DNA from: Singulisphaera acidiphila DSM 18658
GTDB taxonomy: Bacteria; Planctomycetota; Planctomycetia; Isosphaerales; Isosphaeraceae
NCBI RefSeq assembly: GCF_000242455.2
Contig: NC_019892.1
Span: forward strand, 3,844,001 to 3,908,000
DNA: 64,000 bases
Direction of reading: 5' to 3'
The notes beneath the pieces are model-generated. The model did not search any database. It saw nothing but the letters and a program-made list of their open reading frames with translations, and was not told where the DNA came from. Both the position numbers and the translations under genes were made by a program. Below are positions 26,860 through 36,193 of this stretch, in pieces. Within the stretch, counting starts at the first letter, position 1; each line of letters starts with the position of its first letter.

Positions 26860-27387
26860 ATGAGCGATACCACACAGCAGAGCGAAAACGACATCGACGG
26901 CGAGCCCAAGCCCAACGCATCGGCGACCGACGACCTTGGCCAGGTCCAGCGCCAGCGCGATGAGTACTTCGACCAGCTTCAGCGCACCCGCGCCGAGTTT
27001 CTGAACTTTCAGAAGCGATCCAAGACACAGGCCGATTCCGACCGCGTCTATGCGGTCGGCTCGCTCGCACGCGACCTCCTCGATGGGATCGACAACCTCG
27101 AGCGGGCCAGCGTCGCCCTGAAAGCAACGGCTCCGTCCGGGATTCACGAAGGCCTGGACATGGTCCACAAGCAATTGCTCGCCACCCTGGCCAAACACGG
27201 CGTCGAGCCGATCGAGGCCCTGGGCAAGCCTTTCGACCCCAACGAGCATGACGCCCTCGTCCAGCAGCCCGACGCCAACCACCCCGAGGGGACCGTCGTG
27301 AACGAGCTGAGCAAAGGCTATCGGATTCGCGAACGCGTCCTGAGACCCTCCAAGGTCGCCGTATCGGTCAAGCCCGCCCAGTCCTGA
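26860..27387 (+). CDS. grpE: nucleotide exchange factor GrpE
   Basis: The product is 175 aa. An acidic, polar N-terminus is followed by a long helix (LGQVQRQRDEYFDQLQRTRA then EFLNFQKRSKTQ) and the beta domain ending with GTVVNELSKGYRIRERVLRP and VAVSVKP. These are the standard GrpE features. It acts as a dimer that releases ADP from DnaK. It lies between dnaJ and a zinc-ribbon gene in one direction, consistent with an operon. Confidence 0.95.
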   Translation: MSDTTQQSENDIDGEPKPNASATDDLGQVQRQRDEYFDQLQRTRAEFLNFQKRSKTQADSDRVYAVGSLARDLLDGIDNLERASVALKATAPSGIHEGLDMVHKQLLATLAKHGVEPIEALGKPFDPNEHDALVQQPDANHPEGTVVNELSKGYRIRERVLRPSKVAVSVKPAQS

Positions 27388-27412
27388 CGAATTGAACCGA
27401 GGTCAATCTCCG

Positions 27413-27700
27413 ATGCCGACCTACGACTACATCTGCGACGCCTGCAACCACGAATTCGAAGCGTTCGAATCGATCAAGGCCGACCCGCAGACGGTTTGCC
27501 CGCAATGCCAGGAAGTCAAGCTCCGCCGCAAGATCGGCGGAGGTGCCGCGATCATTTTCAAAGGGTCGGGCTTCTACCAAACCGACTACCGCAGCGACTC
27601 GTACAAGAAGCATGCGGCGGCCGATAAGCCGTCGGAGTCGTCGTCCCCAGCCCCTGCCAAGACCGACACGCCGAAGGCGTCCAGTAACGGGACCTCTTGA
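27413..27700 (+). CDS. FmdB-family zinc ribbon protein
   Basis: The product is 95 aa from ATG 27413 (MPTYDYICDACNHEFE). Two CxxC pairs, CDAC and CPQC, form the zinc ribbon within the first 45 residues, followed by RRKIGGGAAIIFKGSGFYQTD, which is typical of the putative regulatory protein FmdB family. The C-terminus is a low-complexity Ser/Pro/Lys tail. It is 25 bp after grpE. Its exact role is unknown in most bacteria. Confidence 0.9.
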   Translation: MPTYDYICDACNHEFEAFESIKADPQTVCPQCQEVKLRRKIGGGAAIIFKGSGFYQTDYRSDSYKKHAAADKPSESSSPAPAKTDTPKASSNGTS

Positions 27701-27702
27701 AA

Positions 27703-27903
27703 ATGATCCGGGCCCGCTGCCCAACGTGCTCCAAGAGCTACGAGATCGAATCAATCGACAAGTTGCCGAGCTTTCCGTTCTGCTCGGATCGCTGCCGGTT
27801 GGTCGATCTCGGACGCTGGATCGACGGGACCTACGCCGTTCCTGACGACGTCGCGATGCCGACGCCCACTCCAGATCAAACGGATGATGAAGATGACGGT
27901 TGA
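27703..27903 (+). CDS. yacG: YacG-like DNA gyrase inhibitor / zinc-binding protein
   Basis: The product is 66 aa from ATG 27703 (MIRARCPTCSKSYEI); a TTG two codons upstream overlaps the previous stop and is an alternative start. The pattern CPTC, then FCSDRCRLVDLGRWIDGTY, is the YacG signature, with four zinc-binding Cys. The acidic tail (DQTDDEDDG) is typical. In E. coli YacG binds GyrB and limits supercoiling. It ends the chaperone-linked gene row. Confidence 0.9.
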   Translation: MIRARCPTCSKSYEIESIDKLPSFPFCSDRCRLVDLGRWIDGTYAVPDDVAMPTPTPDQTDDEDDG

Positions 27904-28058
27904 CGAACACTCGTTCGTCTGCCGTCACGTACCGTTTCCAAGTCGAGAGTGTGCGAGAAATTCGTCCGACTCATGAAGGGGAGGCTGCACCTCCCCTCCA
28001 TGACACCTGCTCACGCAAACTCTTTGAGCGGCACCCAGACGAAAAAATCGCTCGTGAC

Positions 28059-29270
28059 TCAGCTCATCCGGCGATCGGCAATCTGCACGAGCTGGGCAAC
28101 GGGCAGGCCGTAGGGGCAGGCTGCCTCGGCGGCCGCGAGATTGGACGAGGCCAGGTCACGGGCTTCGGCGGGGAGCGCCTGGTAGAGCGCCCGCGCTTCC
28201 TGTCGCTTGCCGTACGCTTCGTAGTATCGCAGGTAGCGGAGCACCGTGGCCACGGGGACGCCGTGAGCGGCCGTTTCGCACAAGTGGCCACAGCCGTGGC
28301 AGTAGAGCTTCGAAGTCCGCTCGCGATGCTCCTCGAGCAGCCGGGCCTCCTTCGCGGTGATCGGATCGCGAGTCGCCGCGATGTTCTCACGGAGCATGTC
28401 GCGGTTGGTCATCTCGCTCACCACGGCGTGGAACCGCTCGTCGGCGAAGACGGTCTTGATCGCGGCCTGTTCCTTCTTGAAGCCCTTGGCGATGAATTCC
28501 TTGAGGTTCGGCGATTCGCCGACTCCCTTGAACTCGTTCGCCCCCCCCTGGGTCTTCATCGCGACCAGGCCGATGTTCGCCTTGGAGGCCTTGTCCACTG
28601 CTCGTTTGAGCTCGTCGCGGTCCATGGTCCGGTAGTTGTACTGGATCATGATATGGTCGATCCAGCCGCACGCGGCGGCGGCCTCGACGATCTCGACCAA
28701 CTGGGCGTCGTGGCAGCTCAGTCCGGCGTACCGGATCGTGCCCTTCGCCTTCAGTTGCTCGAACGCCCCCTTCACGGCCGAGTCGCTGAGCATCGGAATT
28801 TGCGAACCGGTGAGGCCGTGCATGAAGTAACTATCGATGTAGTCGGTCTGGAGCCGTTCGAGGCTCTCCTTGGCCTTCTTCTCGAAGAAGGCGGACGCGT
28901 TGAAGTCGCCGCTGATCTTGCGGGGGGCGTGCGTCTTGGTGACGAGGAAGACATCCTTGCGCTTGCCCGTCCGCTGGAGCACCGCGCCGATGGTTCGTTC
29001 CGACTTGCCGTTCTCGTATCCTTCGGCGGTATCAATATAGGTAACGCCGGAGGCGAGGAGGGCCTGGACGAAGCTGGGTTCGACCGTCCAGCTTGATCCC
29101 ATCCCGAGCCGGGAGACCTTTTGACCGGTCTTCCCCAGGGTGATCATGGGAAAAGCTTTGGGATCGGCCGCCAGCATGGGGCCGGCCGCCGCCAGGACCG
29201 GGCCGGCCGCCGCGGCCGTCTTCAGGAATCGACGCCGATTGCCGCCGCAAGAGCCTTGGGAGCCTTCCAT
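28059..29270 (-). CDS. Tat-exported aldo/keto reductase family protein
   Basis: The product is 403 aa. A Tat signal RRRFLKTAAAAGPVLAAAGP lies at residues 12-31. The TIM-barrel aldo/keto reductase domain follows, with candidate tetrad residues in YIDTAEGYENGKSE (Asp, Tyr), VFLVTKTHA (Lys) and DSYFMHGL (His), and the strand RYAGLSCHD. The C-terminal part has several Cys (LYCHGCGHLC, AACPYG), which in related proteins bind an iron-sulfur cluster or form disulfides. The substrate is unknown. Exported AKR-like proteins of this layout are frequent in planctomycetes. It is a lone gene, upstream of the TolC-like gene on the same strand. Confidence 0.88.
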   Translation of the reverse strand: MEGSQGSCGGNRRRFLKTAAAAGPVLAAAGPMLAADPKAFPMITLGKTGQKVSRLGMGSSWTVEPSFVQALLASGVTYIDTAEGYENGKSERTIGAVLQRTGKRKDVFLVTKTHAPRKISGDFNASAFFEKKAKESLERLQTDYIDSYFMHGLTGSQIPMLSDSAVKGAFEQLKAKGTIRYAGLSCHDAQLVEIVEAAAACGWIDHIMIQYNYRTMDRDELKRAVDKASKANIGLVAMKTQGGANEFKGVGESPNLKEFIAKGFKKEQAAIKTVFADERFHAVVSEMTNRDMLRENIAATRDPITAKEARLLEEHRERTSKLYCHGCGHLCETAAHGVPVATVLRYLRYYEAYGKRQEARALYQALPAEARDLASSNLAAAEAACPYGLPVAQLVQIADRRMS

Positions 29271-29513
29271 CGTATCGACCTTCCAGAACGAGGATCAGAC
29301 CAGGCCGCTCAGTTCCGAGTCCGCACGCCGGGCACGGTCGAGCCGGATTGCGACCTATTCTGATCGAGTTGGTAGGGCATGGTCAACAAAGTTCCGACAA
29401 TCGGCGGGGACTTTCCGGAAGGGCCAAACCTGCTCGGGGCTCACGTCAGCGCTCGGTCCTCGGCCAATGTCGGCACGTCTCTGCGCCTTTGATAGAGTGC
29501 GTCAAATGAGCAA

Positions 29514-29548
29514 GGGCCGAACCCTCTTTTCCAAAGAGGGTCCGGCCC
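29514..29548 (-). terminator. terminator hairpin after the TolC-like gene
   Basis: GGGCCG and ACCCTCTTT pair with AAAGAGGGT and CGGCCC around a 3-nt loop, with one internal mismatch. It lies 33 bp past the stop of the minus-strand TolC-like gene and before the promoter region of the aldo/keto reductase. Confidence 0.65.
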
Positions 29549-29580
29549 GGCATGGTTTCCTTTGATTCCGCCCTTTGAGC

Positions 29581-31887
29581 TTACTGAGGGGGCAGCGGCG
29601 GCAGGTCGATGGGTACCGGAAGCGGAGGCAGATCGCTATCCGCTTCGGCGGCCGAGACCGGCGTCGACGTCGTGGCCGAGGCAGGAATCACGTTCGGTTC
29701 GACAGGAGCCCGACCAGGGGCCGGGGCCGACCGCGAAAGGATCGGCGGCTCACCCGCCGGCACGGTCGGATTCACCGGCGTCGGAGGCGGCCCGAGGGGG
29801 CCAACCGGGGCCGGGAGCAGGGGAATCGGCCCAGCGGGTTCGGCTCCGGGCGAGACCATGGACGGGACCGGGTCGGGAACCGGCGGTCCGGTGATCGGTC
29901 GCGGTGCATAGTTGCCGTCCCCACCCACTGGCAGTTGACGGTGGGCCGCTTGCTGGTCGCGAGCCTGAACGTAGGCCTTCTGAGGATGCGGGCCTTCCGC
30001 CACGGCGATGTTGTCGTAGGCGAGCAGGGTCCCTTTAGCCTCTTCGAGGGCCACGATCGAGATGTTGTAGGTCGTCTTGAACTGGGCCTCCTGAGCGACA
30101 GCACTGGCGTACTGGCTGACGGCATCCAGGTAGCGGTCGATCGTGATTCGGCCTTCCTCGTAGAACGCTCGCTGGGCCTCGAGCCGCTGGGCCGCCGCAG
30201 CTCGCAGCCGGGAGGCGGTCTTGAACTGCTTGAAGTTGGCGTCGACTTCGAGGAAGAACCGGCTGAGCGAGTGGGTCGTCTGGTGAACGATCTGTTGCAG
30301 GTAGGCCCGCTGCTTCAGCAGGACGTACTGCGACTGTCGGGTGTTCGCCAGGGGAGCTCGCATGCCCAAAGGCATCTGGAACGTGAACCCAAGCTGCCAG
30401 GACTGGAAATTGTTGTAGTTGCCCGGCGACGCTGCAAGGCCCGCGGCACGCTGCTGCTGCGAGACCAAGGGATCGATTGCCCTGATCGTCCGCCCGGTCA
30501 TAACCGACTCAGCCGAATCGAGGTCGGCACCGAGCCCGTTGAACTGGTAGAGGGCGTTGAAGTTCAAGACCGGCAAGAGCTGGTTCCGCGAGATCAGGAG
30601 CTGGAGTTCGGCAACCCGGACGACCATCTGCTGGGTCACGATATCGGGCTGGAACGAGAGCATCTGGGCCACGCTGGAATCCCAGTCGGGCTCGAGCCGA
30701 GCCTCGGTCGGCGCGGTGACCGGGACGATCCGGCGGCTATCGGCCGGGGGAAGACCAAGGATGTTGCGAAGCTGCCGCTCAGTCGTGATGACGTCGGCGG
30801 TCTTGGTCACCAGGTCGAGCCGGAACTGTTCGAGCCGCTGGGTCGCTTCGGCCACGTCGGCGACGGTGCCTCGGCCGACTTCGAGCTCAGACTCCTCACG
30901 CTTCTTGATTTCCTCGGCCAGCTCGACCGCCTTCTCACTGCTCCAGAGTTGGACGTGCTGCTGAGCGAGGCTCCAGTACTGCTGTTCGATCGAACGAACC
31001 GACGCCATGATCTCCGCTTTGAACCGCCAGACGGCGGCATCGGCATTGAGCCGGGCGATCACGATCGGAGCCCGGTTGGCCTCGAGACCGACCGGAGCCC
31101 CCGCCTGGCCCCCCGCCAGTGGAGCACTACCGAGCAAGGGCTGGGTCAAGCTCAACTGAAGGTTCGTCGTGTACGCCGACGGAGTCGCATTGGTCGGGCT
31201 ATTGGAATAGAGATAGCTAATGTTATGCGTCACACCGATCTGGGCACCGGTGGCCGTCCGCTTCTGCACGCCCGTCTGGAACTGTGCAGTGTCCTGGTCG
31301 AAGATGATCGGGAACCGCGAGGCTCCGACGATCGTCCCGGCCGAGATCGCATTATTAAACGGGGCGAGGCTATGCCCCCAGAGCAAACTGGTCGTGAAGT
31401 TGGTGTCGAAGGACGACAGCGCCTGAGCGATCTGTGTCTCCTGGATCGCGGGGTCGTAGACGGTCTGGAGCGGGCTGGCGCCAAGGGCGCTGGCGATGCC
31501 CGAACCGGCCCCGTTGTTCAACGGCGTGGGCTCGAAGCCACCGACCGGAATGCCTTGAGCACCCAGTGAGATGACGCGGACAACTTCGGAGTTGTCCAGA
31601 CCCACCCGAATGGCATCGGGCAAAGTAAGCTGCCAGATCTCTTGTGCCTCAGGGTCGTTCGTGGTGCGCGGCTTCTGCACCTTGGGCATCGGCAGCGCCA
31701 TCGAACTGCTGAGGAACTGAGCCTGAGTGACTTCCTTGTCCTCGTCCCCGATCGTCCCCAGCTTTTCATGGGGAACGGCCTTCGATTGGTCAATGTAGGG
31801 AAGCCGCTGACAGCCTGAGGAGGCGGCCCAGGCCGCCGCCACCATTGCTGCCTGAGCGAGCCGTTTCTTGATTCGCGTCAATCGCAT
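29581..31887 (-). CDS. TolC-family outer membrane efflux lipoprotein
   Basis: The product is 768 aa from ATG 31887 (MRLTRIKKRLAQAAMVAAAW), which has AAGGA 10 bases upstream. The signal peptide ends in a lipobox ASSGC. The body has two long alpha-helical repeats with TolC character, for example QLTLPDAIRVGLDNSEVVRV and AEIKKREESELEVGRGTVAD. Extra features are a long N-terminal segment before the first helix pair and a Pro-rich C-terminal tail of about 120 residues (PPTPVNPTVPAGEPP). TolC proteins form the outer-membrane exit channel of efflux or type I secretion systems. No pump genes are adjacent, so the partner is unknown. Confidence 0.88.
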   Translation of the reverse strand: MRLTRIKKRLAQAAMVAAAWAASSGCQRLPYIDQSKAVPHEKLGTIGDEDKEVTQAQFLSSSMALPMPKVQKPRTTNDPEAQEIWQLTLPDAIRVGLDNSEVVRVISLGAQGIPVGGFEPTPLNNGAGSGIASALGASPLQTVYDPAIQETQIAQALSSFDTNFTTSLLWGHSLAPFNNAISAGTIVGASRFPIIFDQDTAQFQTGVQKRTATGAQIGVTHNISYLYSNSPTNATPSAYTTNLQLSLTQPLLGSAPLAGGQAGAPVGLEANRAPIVIARLNADAAVWRFKAEIMASVRSIEQQYWSLAQQHVQLWSSEKAVELAEEIKKREESELEVGRGTVADVAEATQRLEQFRLDLVTKTADVITTERQLRNILGLPPADSRRIVPVTAPTEARLEPDWDSSVAQMLSFQPDIVTQQMVVRVAELQLLISRNQLLPVLNFNALYQFNGLGADLDSAESVMTGRTIRAIDPLVSQQQRAAGLAASPGNYNNFQSWQLGFTFQMPLGMRAPLANTRQSQYVLLKQRAYLQQIVHQTTHSLSRFFLEVDANFKQFKTASRLRAAAAQRLEAQRAFYEEGRITIDRYLDAVSQYASAVAQEAQFKTTYNISIVALEEAKGTLLAYDNIAVAEGPHPQKAYVQARDQQAAHRQLPVGGDGNYAPRPITGPPVPDPVPSMVSPGAEPAGPIPLLPAPVGPLGPPPTPVNPTVPAGEPPILSRSAPAPGRAPVEPNVIPASATTSTPVSAAEADSDLPPLPVPIDLPPLPPQ

Positions 31888-32389
31888 GGCCAGGCCGTCC
31901 TTGACTAAGATCGCCATGTGACGAGTGGTCCCGGGTCGTGAAGGTGAAGGCCCCAGCAACGGAGTCCTTCGATCGCTGTTCCTTCACACCGCGGTCGGCA
32001 GCCGGTCGCGTCCATACGTCCGAACCACCTTGGTCCCCGACACCTCGTAATGGCCAAACCGTCGATCCATCTTCAGGGAAAATGACTGCATCCGCATATG
32101 GGTCGAGCCGTTTCCCTGAGCGAACTGTCTCCGCAACGGACCCTAGGCCCATTACGGTAGTTCGTCCGATCGACCTGTTCCCAATGATCGGTTGTAGCAG
32201 AAGTGCAACTTGAAGCGATGGGGCGGATTCTACGGATTTTAACTGGCCTGTCCTAGGCCAACCTCCGCAATAGTCCGCACAAATTGGCGGACCTTGCCCA
32301 TCCCCGCTGGAACGGGACAGCCGAGATACGTAAATGCCTGCAAGAACGTTGAAATTCGGAAAATCGCCAAACTCGACCAGTCGTTTCCG
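31888..32389. other. intergenic region upstream of the TolC-like gene
   Basis: About 500 bp with no gene I can support; short frames on both strands have no family character. It should hold the promoter of the TolC-like gene. Confidence 0.4.
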
Positions 32390-32722
32390 TCAAATCGAGC
32401 GAGCCGCCCCCTGGCGAGGCTTGCGCGGAGGAGCCACATCCACGTACGACCAGCCCAGTTTCCGCTTCAGTAAGATCACTTCGCCGGGGTCCGTTCCTTC
32501 CAGCGCATGGCCGAGGAACTGGATCATGTAACCGCCGACGAAAAGGACCACGGAAAAGAGAAAGACGGGGAGTGAGAAGAGGTAGGTATAGATCGGAATC
32601 ATGAGGATCCCCAGGATCGTCAGCGGGATCCCAATCATGTGGAGCACGAAGCTCGTCGGATCCTGATGCCGGGCCATCCAGCCCTGAACCAGTTGTGCGG
32701 GAGGGTGGGGGGGGCAGATCAT
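32390..32722 (-). CDS. Mpo1/DUF962-like membrane protein
   Basis: The product is 110 aa from ATG 32722 (MICPPHPPAQLVQGWMARHQ). It has DxxxFVLHMIGIPLTILG near residues 20-40, two hydrophobic segments, and MIQFLGHALEGTDPG, matching the DUF962 family. Yeast Mpo1 of this family is an Fe(II)-dependent dioxygenase acting on 2-hydroxy fatty acids, with conserved His in these positions (HxxG and GHxxE). In bacteria the role is not tested. A lipid-modifying role would fit the lipid A and phospholipid genes to the right, but it is divergent from them. Confidence 0.8.
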   Translation of the reverse strand: MICPPHPPAQLVQGWMARHQDPTSFVLHMIGIPLTILGILMIPIYTYLFSLPVFLFSVVLFVGGYMIQFLGHALEGTDPGEVILLKRKLGWSYVDVAPPRKPRQGAARSI

Positions 32723-32928
32723 CGTGAGTAGGCTCCGACGTTGCGGCCTGGCCTGGGACGACCAACCGGTTTGGCTGCTTGACGGCGCATCGGGGTGTGG
32801 TATACGTTGGTCGCTTCGGACCCAACTAGAATATCCCAACTGGAACGGTGTTCGCAACGCCCAAATCAAGGGTGGACGCGATATTGCGACACCGAACTCT
32901 GGACCGCACGGCGGGAGACGGACCTGCG

Positions 32929-34017
32929 ATGGCTTATGAAGTGACCCTTATTCCCGGCGATGGCGTCGGGCCGGAGCTGGCGGAAGCCGCGCGGATGTGC
33001 ATCGAGGCGACGGGCGTCCAGATCAACTGGGACGTCCAGGAGGCAGGCGTCGACATCATGGCGAAAGTCGGGACCCCCGTCCCCGATAGCGTCATCGAGT
33101 CGTGCCGCCGTACCAAGGTCGCCCTCAAGGCGCCCATCACCACCCCGGTCGGCACCGGTTTCCGTAGCGTCAACGTCTACCTCCGCCAGGCTCTCGACCT
33201 CTACGCCTGCGTTCGCCCTTGCAAGCAGTACGAAGGGGTGCGCACCTTCTTCTCGAACTCGAAGGTCGATATCGTCATCGTCCGCGAGAATACCGAGGAC
33301 CTCTACCTCGGCTGCGAGTTCGAGCAAGGCAAGCCCGAGACCGCCGAGCTGATCGCCGACATCAAACGGCTCAACAACAAGACGATCCGCCCCGACTCGG
33401 GAATCTCGATCAAGCCGATTTCGATCTCCGGCACCAAGCGAATCGTCAAGTACGCCTTCGAATACGCGCGCAAGCACGGCCGCAAGAAGGTGACCGCCGT
33501 TCACAAGGCGAACATCCTCAAGTACTCCGATGGCCTCTTCCTCGAGGTGAGCCGCGAGGTCGCCAAGGAATACAGCGATATCGAGTTCGAAGACCGGATC
33601 GTCGACAACATGTGCATGCAGCTCGTGCAGAAGCCCGAGCTCTATGACGTCCTCGTCTTGCCCAACCTCTACGGCGACATCATCTCGGACCTGGGCGCCG
33701 GCCTGGTCGGCGGCCTCGGCGTCGCCCCCGGCGCCAACATCGGCGAATCGGGAGCGGTCTTCGAAGCCACCCACGGCTCCGCGCCCAAGTACAAAGGCCA
33801 GTGGAAGATGAACCCGACCGCCCTGATCCTCTCGGGGGTCTTGATGCTCGAGCATCTCGGCGAGGTCGAGGCCGCGAAGCGACTCGATGCCGGTGTCGCC
33901 AAGGTGATCAAGGAAGGTAAGGACGTCACCTACGACATGAAGCCGCACCGTGACGACCCGTCCGCCGTGGGCACCCTTGAGATGGCCAAGGCAATCATCC
34001 GCGCCATGGGAGCGTGA
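32929..34017 (+). CDS. NAD-type isocitrate/isopropylmalate dehydrogenase family enzyme
   Basis: The product is 362 aa from ATG 32929 (MAYEVTLIPGDGVGPELAEA). The beta-decarboxylating dehydrogenase signature NLYGDIISDLGAGLVGGLG is present, as are RENTEDLYLGCEFE, KANILKYSDGLF and the C-terminal EATHGSAPKYKG. The length and the RENTEDLY motif favour an NAD-dependent isocitrate dehydrogenase over isopropylmalate dehydrogenase, but homoisocitrate or tartrate-type activity cannot be excluded by eye. It oxidatively decarboxylates its substrate in the cytoplasm. It overlaps the lpxK start by 4 bp (GTGA), so it heads the long envelope operon. Confidence 0.88.
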   Translation: MAYEVTLIPGDGVGPELAEAARMCIEATGVQINWDVQEAGVDIMAKVGTPVPDSVIESCRRTKVALKAPITTPVGTGFRSVNVYLRQALDLYACVRPCKQYEGVRTFFSNSKVDIVIVRENTEDLYLGCEFEQGKPETAELIADIKRLNNKTIRPDSGISIKPISISGTKRIVKYAFEYARKHGRKKVTAVHKANILKYSDGLFLEVSREVAKEYSDIEFEDRIVDNMCMQLVQKPELYDVLVLPNLYGDIISDLGAGLVGGLGVAPGANIGESGAVFEATHGSAPKYKGQWKMNPTALILSGVLMLEHLGEVEAAKRLDAGVAKVIKEGKDVTYDMKPHRDDPSAVGTLEMAKAIIRAMGA

Positions 34018-35150
34018 GCCGCTCAACGGGTTGGTTCAGCGAGGCGGCGTTCCTCCGGTTGGTGCGTGGCGAGTCACGCAGCCCGGGGGCCCGTCTCGCC
34101 CGTGTCGGTCTACGAATGGCGGCGGCCGGCTATGGGCTGGCCGTCGCCGTTCGCAATGCGCGGTACGACCGGGGAAGTTCCGCCATCCAAGGCGTGACTG
34201 TCCCCGTGATCGCCGTCGGCAACCTGACGCTCGGCGGCACCGGCAAGACCCCCATGGTCGAGTGGGTCGCCCGCTGGTATCGCGCCCGAGGGATTCGGGT
34301 GGCGATTCTCAGCCGCGGGTACGGCCAGGACGACGGGATCAACGATGAAGGGAGAGTGCTCGAGGAGAACCTCCCCGACGTCCCCCACCTCCAAGGCGCG
34401 GACCGAGTTCGACTCGCCGAGGTGGCCGTCGAAGAGATCGAATCCGAAGTGCTCGTCCTCGACGACGGGTTCCAGCATCGTCGCTTGAAGCGTGACCTCG
34501 ACATCGTGCTCCTCGACGCTCTCGAACCCTTCGGTCTCGGCTGGCTCTTTCCCCGAGGACTGCTTCGCGAGCCGGTTCGCTCGCTGAGGCGTGCGGGGGT
34601 GGTCGTGCTCTCACGCGCGGACCTCGTCCCCGAATCGACCCGCGCCTCGATTCGCGCGGAAGCCGAGCGGCGGGCCGGCCCGTTGCGCTGGGTCGAGGCC
34701 CGGCACGCCCCGCTCGACCTCCTGGACGCCGACGGGCCGCCGACCCCCATCGCGTCGCTGGCCGGCCGATCGGTCGCCGCCTTCTGTGGGATCGGCAACC
34801 CGGACGGGTTCCGGAAAACGATCGAGCCGCTCGTCGGCAATTTCGTCGGCTTCCGCACCTGGCCCGACCATCATTCTTATACGGCCGCCGACGTGGCCGA
34901 CCTGACCGCCTGGGTCCGCGGCCTAAAGGCCGATCTGGTCTTGACCACGCAGAAGGATTTGGTGAAGCTTCGCGCCTCGAACCTGGGAGCCGTTCCGCTC
35001 CGCGCACTCCGGATCGGCTTGGAGATCATGTCGGGGCAAGCCATCCTCGATGAAGCGCTTGCGCCGTTCGGACCACCAGGAACACGCGAACCACGACATG
35101 ACGAGGACGAGAGTCCAAGAAGTCGGGAATCACGACCGTCAGAAGCATAA
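34014..35150 (+). CDS. lpxK: tetraacyldisaccharide 4'-kinase LpxK
   Basis: The product is 378 aa, beginning with GTG 34014 that overlaps the preceding stop. The P-loop is VIAVGNLTLGGTGKTP, followed by VAILSRGYGQD, VLVLDDGFQHRRLKRDLDIV and LGWLFPRGLLREP, the classic LpxK motif order. The enzyme adds the 4'-phosphate to the lipid A precursor at the inner membrane. Its presence supports a true LPS-bearing outer membrane in this organism. The last 30 residues are a charged, variable tail. Confidence 0.93.
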   Translation: MSRSTGWFSEAAFLRLVRGESRSPGARLARVGLRMAAAGYGLAVAVRNARYDRGSSAIQGVTVPVIAVGNLTLGGTGKTPMVEWVARWYRARGIRVAILSRGYGQDDGINDEGRVLEENLPDVPHLQGADRVRLAEVAVEEIESEVLVLDDGFQHRRLKRDLDIVLLDALEPFGLGWLFPRGLLREPVRSLRRAGVVVLSRADLVPESTRASIRAEAERRAGPLRWVEARHAPLDLLDADGPPTPIASLAGRSVAAFCGIGNPDGFRKTIEPLVGNFVGFRTWPDHHSYTAADVADLTAWVRGLKADLVLTTQKDLVKLRASNLGAVPLRALRIGLEIMSGQAILDEALAPFGPPGTREPRHDEDESPRSRESRPSEA

Positions 35151-35224
35151 TGCCATAGTTTCCCGGCTCAAACGGACTCCTCGAACCGTCCTTGCTGAAT
35201 CTCCTTCCGGGAAAGGATTCCCTT

Positions 35225-36193
35225 ATGGACCTTGACTCCGTCGACCTGAACGAGCTGCGCTATGAAGCGTTGTCGGAGCGGCCGAGCAAGGTCCAGCTAA
35301 CCGACCTGGGACGACCGGTCGCACCTGGAGCAACGATCGCCGATTGGCTCGACGGCCTGCCGAACCAACTGGCCGCGAAGGGGCTGAAGTCACTGCGTGA
35401 CGCGATCGTCACCGCCCATGAGACAGGCCGCCCCGTGGTGGCGGCCCTCGGGGGGCATGTGATCAAGACAGGGTGCGCCCCCTATTTGATCGACTGGGTC
35501 GAGCGAGGGGTGCTCGACGGCCTGGCCCTGAACGGCTCAGCCGCGATTCACGACCTCGAGCTGGCGATCGCCGGGAAGACAAGCGAAGACGTCGGCCCCC
35601 GGCTGATGGCAGGGACATTCGGCTTCGCCCGCGAGACGTCCGACCTCTATGCCTGGGCCTGCGAGCGCGCGGCCACGCAGGGGTGTGGCCTCGGCGCAGC
35701 ACTCGCGGATGTGATCCTGGAACGCGGCGGACCGGGCCTGAACGCAAGCCTGCTCGTCGCGGCACGGCGGAAAAAGATTCCGCTCACGGTCCACGTGGCG
35801 ATTGGGACCGACATCGTTCACATGACGCCCCAACTCGACGGTGCGGCCCTGGGCAAGGCCACCCTCGACGACTTCCGGATTCTCACGAACCTGATCGCCC
35901 AACTTGCCGGCGGCGTCTGGCTCAATCTCGGCAGCGCAGTCGTCTTGCCCGAGGTCTTCCTGAAGGCGGTCTCGATCGTACGGAATCTCGGACGCTCACT
36001 TGATGGCCTGACGACCGCGAACCTCGACTTCAACCAGCAGTATCGCGGCCTGCTCAACGTCTTGCAGCGCCCTGGAGCGCAAGGGATCGCCCTGACCGGG
36101 CACCACGAGTTGATGATCCCCTTGCTCCACGCCGCCGTCGCCACGCGACTGCAGGCGCCGGTGGCGGCCCCGAGCGCGAATGGCCATCCATGA
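35225..36193 (+). CDS. deoxyhypusine-synthase-like family protein of unknown function
   Basis: The product is 322 aa from ATG 35225 (MDLDSVDLNELRYEAL). Conserved-looking segments are ALGGHVIKTGCAPYLIDW, LNGSAAIHDLELAIAGKTSE, VHVAIGTDIVHMTPQLDGAA, GVWLNLGSAVVLPEVFLKA and LTGHHELMIPLL. The first and third recall the deoxyhypusine synthase fold, and database entries of this kind are often labelled so, but the catalytic lysine motif of true deoxyhypusine synthase is not evident to me. Bacteria with this gene have no eIF5A substrate, so another activity on a polyamine or a nucleotide cofactor is more likely. It sits between lpxK and a heptosyltransferase-like gene, overlapping the latter by 4 bp. 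Confidence 0.7.
   Translation: MDLDSVDLNELRYEALSERPSKVQLTDLGRPVAPGATIADWLDGLPNQLAAKGLKSLRDAIVTAHETGRPVVAALGGHVIKTGCAPYLIDWVERGVLDGLALNGSAAIHDLELAIAGKTSEDVGPRLMAGTFGFARETSDLYAWACERAATQGCGLGAALADVILERGGPGLNASLLVAARRKKIPLTVHVAIGTDIVHMTPQLDGAALGKATLDDFRILTNLIAQLAGGVWLNLGSAVVLPEVFLKAVSIVRNLGRSLDGLTTANLDFNQQYRGLLNVLQRPGAQGIALTGHHELMIPLLHAAVATRLQAPVAAPSANGHP

Noticed and set aside
27900..29096. Plus-strand 398-codon frame opposite the aldo/keto reductase
   Set aside because: Antisense shadow; the minus strand carries a Tat signal and all aldo/keto reductase motifs.
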